From Priapulus caudatus (Eukaryota; Priapulida; Priapulimorpha; Priapulimorphida; Priapulidae): DNA of 20,770 nt. Under the pieces are notes generated by a model that had not been told where the DNA came from, made no database searches, and saw only the letters and a program-made list of their open reading frames with translations. Position 1 is the stretch's first letter; each line of letters starts with the position of its first letter. The translations under genes and the position numbers were made by a program. Positions 9,216 through 19,500 of this stretch are shown here, piece by piece. The stretch lies in contig NW_014577513.1 of NCBI RefSeq assembly GCF_000485595.1, forward strand, positions 184,306-205,075. Direction: 5' to 3'.

Positions 9216-12200
9216 GTAATTTTCTTTTCTAATCAGCAGGAGTGTGGGTTTGCATTTGTATTTAAAAAATGATAAATATGTGTGCTAGCATCTGGACAAG
9301 AAATCTGATAGATTTGACATTTACGTACTATTAGAATGAATACCTCTATTTTCCCAACTTTCGATTTGACAGTACAATCTTTTGAAAAAATCACTAAAAA
9401 TCAGACAGCACTATTATTTATCATTGGTACTTTGCGTGGATTTGTCATTTCTTACAATATTATTTGGTTCTGGGGAAAGCTTTTGGTTCAGAGCAAATTC
9501 AAGTAGTTGTGGCTCTATGGCAACTTGCATGCACAATCACTGTTATAGATGAAGGTAGAGAATCGATCGTGGTGAGTGCAATAATAAGTATACTCTGATA
9601 TGTACTAATTCCAGGAACCTTTTCTTCCGAGTCTCCTACATGATACGCCATAACATCAAGCTAGTGTTTGTAACTGAGGGAACGGCCCCAGCTGTTAAAG
9701 CCAGCACCATTGCAAAGAGAAGAGAGAAGCTACCCTGTCACTCAGAATCTAAGCAGCCAAGCAATGGGCATCCAAATATGAAGAGAAATTATCTCAAAGG
9801 ATTATCAAAGCCAGTACGTAGTAATCATTGCCACTACTATTGCTGATAGGGTCTATGTCCCCCAGGGTACTGCCGGAACGTACTCTGGTACTAAATACTA
9901 CTATCTAATATGCCGGACCGTACCTCGCCTACTCCACTACGAGTCTAGGGAGTCGCCTACGCCTACTCCCTAACCCTAACCCTAACCCTAACCCTAACTC
10001 TAACCCTAACCCTAACCCTAACCCTAACTCTAACCCTAACCCTAACCCTAACCCTAACCATATTAGCTAGATAGTGATCAGGGTATGTTCCGGCAGTACC
10101 CTGGGGGACATAGATGAGACCCTATGAGCTCAGCACTACTATTGTGTGTAAAACCTTATGTATGTTTCTGTGCTGGTTAGACATAACATTTAACCACTGG
10201 GGTATATTTTACATGCCATGGCGGGTAGCGGACTATAACTTTATGCTCTGTATATATACAAAATTATATGATATATATATATATGTATGAGAAAGTTGAG
10301 TTGAAACAATTATATGTATCTAGTATACTTACAGTGCTGCACCAGAGCTGCACCCTATTGCACGCTGTTGTGGTGGCAACATATATATAAACATGTAACA
10401 TTGTGGAACATAATACATATATGTGGGTGCATGCGCATATTCTGAAAGGTGAGTGGGCATTAATTATATTTCATGTATAAATTAATTGAGAAAGTTGAGC
10501 TGAAACTGTTACATTTATATGTTTTGCTTACAGTGCTGCACCCTATTGGAGCACATGGGTATTCCCTGTGTTACCAGCACAGGTGAGGCAGAGGCTACGT
10601 GTGCATTACTTAACCAGCTTGGGGTACGTATTACATTTTAACAGTGATTGTGTCATAATGAGTGCAATAATGATAATGTATTTAGTATCATATGGAAAGT
10701 GAATTGGGTTTTCATGCTTAAAGATGCTTTTCCATGCATATTTTTGTGACAAACCACTGTAAAAACGTAAGTAAATAACTCACTACACTTTAACTGAACG
10801 TTAGCTTTGAAAATAAAACTGTAAAAATATGTATCAAGCCTATATTCGCTCAACGAAAAAACAACTCGAAAGACGCGTTTCGCCGCGGTTCTGTATCATG
10901 GCGGCTAGAGTCGACGCAGGTCACGTAACCAGCACAGCCATAGCTATCATATTTACATGTGTTATAAGATATCTATGAGCAAATGCAGCCTTCATGACCT
11001 TCAGCACTTGGCAACACCGCATGGCAACAAGAGACATGTCACAATATCGCCGCAGAGCAGGAAAAGTAAATGCTGTTTGAAACATTCGACCCGACACTTT
11101 AACTTTGTAGTCTAAAAGCTTCGATTGAACGTATTCCCGGGCATTTTTTTTACCTATATCATACATATATAGGCAAGTACAAACGTGCAATGTTAAAATA
11201 ATTCATTTTTGCCTGATTTTATGTTTACCGCTTGAAATTTCGTGGGAAGGCACCTTTAATCATACATGGCAACATTTAAAAGTCTCTGTTATGAGTTTTT
11301 GTTTGCCGTCTTATCACGCAGATTCACATCAATTTGTGTGGTAGGTGGCGTGATTCCCTATGATGTGTTTTTCTTATGCACATTTTTCACATTTTGCATA
11401 TCACTCGGGCGAATAACAGTGGTAAAAGCTTGGTTTTTAGCATGGCTTTTGTCTGCTCACAGCTAAGTCGCAGTGATGTGGTGAACCCTTTCGCAACACT
11501 TTGCTTTGGCTAAGCAGCTGCAAGACAAGTGACATTAGCAGTAGCAGCAGTAAACTTAGCAGCCCCAACATTAGCACCACCAACAGTAGCAACCACACCA
11601 GTAACAGCAACAATAGTAGCAGCCCAGCAGTAGCAGAAGCAGCAGCAGCAGCACCAACAGTAGCAGGAGCAGTAACAGCAGCAGCCTCAGCAGTAGTTGC
11701 AACAATACCACACTACCCATCAGCTGAGTACTGATGATGTGGGATGCTAGTTCGAGAGAAGCAATGAGTATATTCTAGGCCTGGTTGTAATGTTTCAGCT
11801 GGCTGATGCTGTCATTACAGAAGATGGGGATGCCTTTCTATACGGCGCTCGTACAGTTTACAGGAACTTTTCCATTTCAAAAGTAAGTCTTGATTTGTTT
11901 GTAATACATGCAAAGGTACTTGAGGTTTCAAGAGCAGGAATTATATTCGGTCTTGTGAGAATTGTTCCAGTTCTGTAAAAATACAACTTTAAGGGACAAA
12001 ATGTCCATTGAAAGTGATATTGTCGCCCCAGCCCAAAGTTTTGTTATTGTTATTGGCTGGATGATCATGTTGATAATGAATTCGCTAAACGCATCCCTAT
12101 TGTGAGAAAGCAAGTGGGTCTGCATTTATAAATAGACATTTTGCAGCACACTAATAATTTTACATTGAGAACATGAAACTTTTATGGGTTTTGGCTGTCA

Positions 12201-15200
12201 CTATTCCAGCAGAAAAGTAGCAGTTATCTCATAATTGCACCTCCCTGTGTAAGCTGTTGTTGTGATTGTTGTGCCGGCAGGATGCTCACGTGGATGCGTA
12301 CACTACTGACGATATCGAGCGTAGCTTGGGGCTGAGCAGACGACACTTGGTTGCGTTGGCCCTCCTAATCGGCTGCGATTACCACGATGGTGTGCCTCAC
12401 ATTGGCAAAGAAAAGGCCCTGCTCCTGTTCAAAACGCTGGGAGAGGACGACCCTTTGGACAGGTACATACAATGTTCAGAATATGTTCGTCGGATTTAAA
12501 GGTTATATTGAGAGTGATCTTACTTGGATGATAAATCCAAGTATGTTGGCTGGTTAGCAACAGTTTGCACAGACAGTTTAGCTGTCTTTGTCATGCTGCA
12601 TGATGTTGCTTGATTGAACGTTAGTAGCATGCAGTACATGCAGGGCTTGAGTTTCGTCACGTCACCAATGACAGGTGTCGTGGTTGACCGCCTTACTTAT
12701 GGCCATGCCCCTGAAATTGGAAAGTATTCACGGTAATAAACTGCCACTGTCCTACCTAATATGCATCTGCGCCCTATATTCCATGTAGTGTATGCATCAG
12801 TCTTTCTCCTTCATAAAAAGTCTTGTTAAAAACTCAGTGGCCACGATAACCCTTTAGTTAAAGGAAATGTTTGCCTAAGTGAAATAATTGATCTGTAAAT
12901 GTAATATATGATGTAAATGTGGTTTTATGGTATTTTTCATTCAACTTCTGTCACACGGTCATTGATATTGCCATTATCCACCTTTGCAGATTTAAACGTT
13001 GGACAAATGATCGATGGTTTAATGATTTACCGACTGCTGAATCTATTGGAAAATTAAAGCACTGTGTGAGATGCAAGCATCCAGGTTGGTGGCTTGATTT
13101 AACTCTAAATGCTGTCTCAATATACGTCACTTGACACTGGCTCGAGATTCTTCAGTGATTTTAGAAGAGGCGAGAGATTATGTCGAGCAATTATTCGGTT
13201 CATTAATCGTATCCAACTGATATATTTTGTCGAATGATGAATGTCAACATCCTCAATGCCCGGCACCATTGCCAAACCACGTCTCAACTGTTTTGCGAAG
13301 TTGTGTTATAGGTAACTTAGATCAAATCTCACATCACATTTAGTCAAACATGTATTAACAGATGTCATGAGATGGACAGACATGTGTCTATAAAAACCAA
13401 TTTTGGGCATTTACCTTGATTGTCACTTATACGGTGAAACCACCAAGCTATATAAAGGAAACCTGGCGATAAAGGGAAATTTTGTGGTGTTCCGTGAGTG
13501 ACCCGTAGCTGTGACTGTATTTCAGGCCAAAAAAGGCAGCATCAGAAGACCGGCTGCATCCACTGCAGCAGCGCCATAAGTTGCGTTCCCAGCGACGATG
13601 GTTATGAGTGCAAGTGTGAGTGGCACCAGCAGAAGGTGATAGCAGACAAGCATGCTGTGGAGCTGCGAGTGAGGAAGGAGGCTCTCACTGTGCCAGGATT
13701 CCCTAGTGATGAGGTATGTCAGTAAACACAGCGATTCGGATTTCCCGTCATGTCCGCAGTTTCAGAATGTGAAATTATTTAAATGTGTCACGACACAAGA
13801 CTGTCAGAAGTAGGCAATCCAATCAGATTGGCGGCTAATACAATTACTAGTACTGAATAATAATTCGATTTAAATTTTATTAGTAGTTTATTATTTAAAC
13901 AAATTTAATACTAACACTAGTAATGAACTAATACATTGAACTGTGTTATAGATATTTTATCTTGAAGTTGCTACTATACTGTGATTATTGCTGGAACTTA
14001 CAATGTGCATTATACAAAGAGCTATATCCCATTTAAAAAGTGGGGCCCTACATTCTTTCACATCCTTCATTCTCTCATGCGCCTGTGCCGAGAGTACAAT
14101 GTGCATGGATGCAAATGTCCACAGCCTGGTACACATAATAGTTGCGTTGGCTATTTCTAGATAATAAAAGAATTTCTGAATTTCAATGAGGACATGCCAA
14201 AGGAACCATTCGTGTGGAGGCGACCAAAGCTTGATATGATCGTTGTAAGTAAACATTTCCACAGCTTCCATTTTTAACCAATAGGCACTTGGCTTCTAAA
14301 ATGATTGGCATATATGTCTGAGCACGATAAACCCGCCTCCTGGATACTGTTGCTAGGTTGGGAAAGTTGGCCGACTTCATGGATGTTTTTCATGTGCGCA
14401 TGCCAGATAGTTGACATTGCAGCTCTTAGTACGTTACTAATCACCATTTTTAGAATGCCCATTGTGCAACACTGATTTGCTCGAGCTACTAGAAGCCTAC
14501 ATTAGTCAATCATTCCAGATGGATGTTATCCCCTAGCGAACATGTGGGAGGAATATAGTTATGCACTGTGTGCTGCCGCCAGGTGTCACCACTGTCATTG
14601 TCACCCCTTTGTGTTGCTTATATCTTAGAAGTTATCCACTTTTTTTGATACACGGCCTAATTATACCACCGTCCTGCGGAATATTCTTGATATTGTTTCT
14701 CCCCACTATGTCCTTGTTTCTTTAACCCTATTTATTAGCTCACCTTGACATCGTCATTAAACATTGTATTGACCAATGACAGATTCTTAAACAGCCACAT
14801 TAACTAGGATTGTAACCTCCATATGATTGAAGAGGGGTTACTGTTAACTAAGTGATGATTGCAGGGAATGTTGGGAGCACAGCTTCACTGGGATCCAGTA
14901 GATGTTGTGAAAAAAGTCATTCCTCTAATAACTGCATGGGACCTGCAGGATATTGCCACCAGGGGGCGTACCAATCCACAGCACATGAAGCCCATAAGGT
15001 ATTATAAATGAGATAAACTGTATTCCATGTAGGTTGAATTTCCAAGTTGAATTTGACTGGTTCCGAGTTTCTAGGTTATAAATTAGAAGCTATGATAAAA
15101 TCATGAGATGACATGAAGATCCTTTGTGAAGCCCTTATAAATGTTCTTTATGCAAGAAAGTGACAAATATTGGACAACAACATGAAATTGTTACATCTAA

Positions 15201-16537
15201 TAGTACATTAAATTGTCAATAATTAAGATGAATATTTCTATCTAGTGTTGTTATTTCTACTTCAGAATTGTACAAAGCAGAGTAGCACAAGGAATAGATA
15301 GCTTGGAGGTGGAATGGGAGAAACTAGGTAAAGTATGAGTGAATGCAATGATTTAACTAGTATATATGCAGAAGTAAGCAATAATTATAATATATATAAT
15401 ATGCTGTGTGTTGTTAAAGCCGCACAATGCGCATCCAAATGCTAATTTCTCCAGTACTAGGCTAGCAAATACTTTGTGTCATGCATAATCACACTACCTT
15501 ATGACAAAATAAACTAGTTCCTCCCATTTCACTGCGCGTTGTCTTATAAAAGGTATTTGAAAATACCTCCAATGTTGTTCAAATTCTCCGATGTTGTTGA
15601 CAGTTTCGCGTTGCTCTCCCAAGCAACCGTGCAGCGGTGCTGCGGTAGAGCGGTACGGGTGTAGCAAAGATAAAACATGTGACGTCACCTAACCACTTCG
15701 AGGCTAAATTGTTTGGCAAACAAGTCGGCGTTGGCGCCAGAATGCCAGTTTTCTCACCTCTTTCTTGTGGGTTTTAAGCAAACACGCAGTGAAATGGGAG
15801 GAACTGGAGTTTATTTTGTCATAAGGTAGTGTGATTATGCATGCCACAAAGTATTTGCTAGTCTAGTACTGGAGAAATTAGTATTTGGATGCGAATTGTG
15901 CGGCTTTAAAATGCTATAATTTGTTCTTCTTTTACGGGTATATATATATATAGATAGATAGATATACAAATAGATATAGATATTGTGTTTATATCCAATA
16001 TCTGCAGATGGTGACAGATGGACTACATCTAGTTACTACTCTACCGTTGAGTCAGAGAAGAGTTTTAGCACTGCCTATCCTGACATGGCAAAAGCATTTT
16101 TTGATGAGCTTCTAGCCAAGAGGGCAAAGAAGAAATCAAAGCGAAAAAATGAAAATGGTAAGTGAATAGAAGTTATTATATTGGCTTCATATTTCTCTTG
16201 GAGAATTTTTATAAAACTGGTAGATAAATTATTATTCCAGTACAGTTGGATTACTATTGTTTTTGTTGTAATAAGTATAGATCTTCTCAATATTATTTTC
16301 ATCAAAACAACTAATATTTTATTTACCGAAAATGTTTTCAATGTTGCTGCTAGTAATTTTTTTTTCTGGCATACCCACTTTTTCTCTGGCTGAATTTTAG
16401 TGTACTTACTTATACTCGGTATGCATGTGAGAAATGTATTAATGACAGATTTTAAACCAAACGTTCCTTGGTCTTTTACAGATCACACTCAAACTAAATT
16501 GAGCGATTATTTCAAAGTGAAGAAATTTGCAAGTTAA
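9058..16537 (+). CDS. GEN1: GEN1 short isoform ending in a PIP-box exon (predicted, 493 aa)
   Basis: Exons 1-11 as in the long form, then 16482-16537 instead of the large last exon. Exon 11 ends with one base of a codon. The acceptor at 16480-16481 follows a pyrimidine stretch (GGTCTTTTACAG), and joining gives D476 then 17 residues and a TAA at 16535-16537. The new tail contains QTKLSDYF (479-486), an exact Qxx[LIM]xx[FY][FY] PCNA-interacting motif, followed by KVKK. It lies just after the basic stretch KRAKKKSKRK of exon 11. The resulting protein has nuclease core, chromodomain, basic linker and PIP box, a layout like FEN1 with an added chromodomain. It lacks the export-like, SUMO-interaction-like and S/T-P motifs of the long tail. 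Possible AATAAA signals are at 17876-17881 and 18078-18083, both far downstream, so the 3' end is unresolved. The isoform is inferred from sequence only. Confidence 0.65.
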
Positions 16538-19500
16538 TTTATGATAGATTGTAAGGAACTTAACAGATATATGGATTATGTGAAGCACTGTTTAGGTCCA
16601 TGTACACTTTCCCAGCAATATATTAGCTTGCGTTGCCAATTTAAGTGGCCGACATGATTGCTTTGAGCATATGTGCTAGCTGTGATGTCAGCGCAGTGCG
16701 ACTGTTGTATTTTTGTACTGGTTAAATAGTAGTAAATTGGTAACTACCAGAATGGTCGAAATCTGTTGTGTGGATCAGATCTATTACATCTACCTATTGT
16801 AGTTATAGGTAGGCTTTACTTACATAACCATTGATAAGCTGCAGTTAACATTGTTAAGCAGCTTCATTAGCGGAAAAGAAGAGAACAATATTTTACCCTA
16901 TTATGTAGGTCATTATAGATCATGTTTTTAATGTATATATATATATGTATGTACCTATTTATTAGCTCATCTGACGTAGTCAGGTGCAGCTTGTAGAATC
17001 GCATGATTGTCCGTCCGTGCGTTCGTCCGGCTGTCCGTCAACAGTTGGGCACAAATCTTAACCGCTCGACGTACAGTCACGATATTCGGGACGTGGGGGG
17101 TAATCCGAAAACGAGTAGGGATGTCGAAGCTGGGGGTCAAAGGTCAAGCGGTGTAAAAGAAGGGGGAACATTCCCTCCTTAACTTAAGGTATAGGGAGGA
17201 AATGCAGAATTGCGGCACAAATCTAAACGGCTTGACCTAGGCTCGTGATAGTCGGTGTATAGCATCATGGTAGGAAAAGCCATCACTGTGCCTAAATTAG
17301 AGGTCACAGGTCAAAGGTCAATGGGGCAGAGGGCAGATTTTAGACATTTTCTGAGGACATGGTCTGACGGAGCGATTGAAAAACTTTTTTGTTTCAGCAG
17401 TGACCTACCATTTTTATGGCTTTATTGAAAGGACCGTGAAATGTACTTTCTGCTGACATGCGAAGAGTAAGTGTCGGATAACCTTTTGACCCTCAAGAGG
17501 AGGGTTAAACATTGATTTGTTGACTGTTAACAAAGGACTGAACTGCTTTTGCTATTATTAGAGCCCATACCTGTGCGAATGTGAGGCTACAGTTGCACAG
17601 TTTAATTGCAAAGGCAAATGTTTGTTGAACAAGGTTTACGCTCCTTAAATCATATTATTTTTTAAAGCAGTCTGTCTATAGCACCCTGAAGGCTGAATCA
17701 GTGAATGCTCGTTTGGGTAGGCAAAAACACGGGGCAGCCCATGGCTGGCACGCTTCTAATCATAATTGTTGCCTGCCAACCTGCAATGCACATGTGTCTG
17801 CAATGCATAGAGATTAGGTGGGTGCGAAAGTGTAGCTGATATATTTGTTCGAATTGGCTACGAAAGTCAAACAAGAATAAAGAAGACTTATAGGTATAAG
17901 ACGTCTTGCTATGCACAAATGAATTTATCAGCAGCACACCAGACACCAGATGAGCCCTGTCACACTGTGGCACTTGTTATTTATGTATTGCTTTTAATTG
18001 TTCTTTTTTGACTCTTCTGTTATCATTGCAAAAATATGATATATTGCAGTTATATATATATATATACTTATATGTCGAATAAATTGTGGTTAAAATACAT
18101 TCGTTATGTACTAAAAAGATATGTTTGTGTTTTTATTTTTAGTTTGCAACTCTATTTTGCAGGCAAGAAAAAGAAAGATGGGGACAAACACAGCAAGGTT
18201 GCTATTGGAACTCAGAATACTCTTGAAAAAAATTCAATTGGTTGCTCTGATGATATCGAGTCACTCACTCATGGTCTGCAGAGGGTTGGGCTTAGTGGTC
18301 ATAAAATGACCGAGAATGTGCTCGAAGTCAGAAAGAAAGTCAGTCTCGTTGAGTTGGGAAAATCTGCGAGAGACGAAAAAACATGCGATCGTGTTAGAAA
18401 GCCTGCAGAGGATGGAGTTTATAACACCATCGCTAATCGAGAAAGTCGTGACACTGAAACCATAGAACTGCAACCAGATACTTCATTCACATCGGTGTTT
18501 GAGGGAAAGGACGATCGGCGATTTATTTCCACCTTTGACTTGCAACCATGTTCGTCAAAACGTGATGGCACTTCGCTCTTGCCTTACCAGGGGACTGACC
18601 CTGAAGATGCACAACAACGTGAAGCAGGATGCATCTCCGAGGAAAGCTCGGACGATGGCGAGGATGGAGGCCTGCTGCAGCGCATCATGGCTCGGAGAAA
18701 AGCCGCAGATACGTTGACAAGTGGTGACGGACGGGCGCCGACCGCGGCTGCCATTTGTCATGTTGGAGATACTCGGCTAGCGTCAAGCGGCGATCGGATT
18801 CGTCTCGTCGATGACAGCGACGGTGACGGTACGGTTTTGCTGACGTCATCGGACGAGTCTGACGCAGGAGAGATAGTCAATGGCGGAACGGAGAAAGGAA
18901 AAACCAAAGTATTGACGTACTGTGGGCAGGAAACGCGTTCGGAATCGTCTGTGGCTGTCGTCGAGGCAGTAAATGGCATCTGTACCACCACCGAGGCTGA
19001 AAGTGGTTTTGCGTCCGAACCCCGAAAGATCATAAGTGGAACGCTGTCTGCAACAAATCGCCTTGGTGCCGTCGGCGATGGTACTGGTAACCATAACATG
19101 GACTCAGACCAACTGGTCGTATGCACACAATCATGGAAGAAGGCAAGTACATGCCAGGGCGAAAACCTCAAACAGTTGTTTTACACTAAGACAGGTGATC
19201 CAGTTGCTGACAGCAACCGACGTGAGGAGTCAACATTCTTGTCAGCATTGCGCGCGGAAGTCGATGTTAGAACTACTCCCTTGCAGCTACATCCTCCTGC
19301 AGGCAGGCAGACCGGTTGCTGCGCATCGTCACCTTACAACGCCAGCGACGACCTGTTCGCAAGTTATGCCGAGGTCACACCTACTAGGACACTGTGCCCC
19401 TCTGATGCGACGTCTGGGTGTGCTAGTGGCTTGCGTGATTGCAATACCACTCGCTATCCGCCTATTCCAGAGTTTATCAGCACTCCAGTTGTCTGCATGC

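Larger units (their letters stand above)
16961..17345. repeat. Dispersed repeat with GTCCGTCCG head, internally duplicated, in the last GEN1 intron
   Basis: Begins TATTAGCTCATCTGACGTAG, then GTCCGTCCGTGCGTTCGTCC. This head style is familiar from dispersed repeats of marine invertebrates. Two related halves follow about 170 bp apart: CACAAATCTTAACCGCTCGA (17050) against CACAAATCTAAACGGCTTGA (17217), each followed by GGTCAAAGGTCAA. A TTATTAGCTCACC fragment near 14735 may be a truncated relative. Confidence 0.55.
16538..18162 (+). other. Interval between alternative last exons of GEN1
   Basis: 3' UTR of the predicted short form or intron of the long form. It holds AT microsatellites, the 16961-17345 repeat and two AATAAA motifs. 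Confidence 0.6.

Noticed and set aside
9968-10057. Chromosome end
   Set aside because: Only 90 bp of telomere repeat, enclosed by inverted ends and by GEN1 exons on both sides.
11501-11734. Ser/Asn/Ala-rich frame of 77 codons upstream of exon 4
   Set aside because: It is the translation of a degenerate trinucleotide repeat and ends in a stop before exon 4.
16961-17345. tRNA-derived SINE
   Set aside because: I could not find a B-box (GGTTCGANNCC) or a tRNA-like fold in the repeat.
18036-18162. Start of the 661-codon open frame upstream of the exon 13 acceptor
   Set aside because: It reads through AT microsatellite and a pyrimidine tract ending in TTTTGCAG; the GKKKKDG codons join in phase to exon 11, so these 127 bases are intron.
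18758-19171. Minus frame of 137 codons within the last GEN1 exon
   Set aside because: Antisense shadow of the GEN1 tail, whose sense frame has the conserved GEN1 C-terminus.
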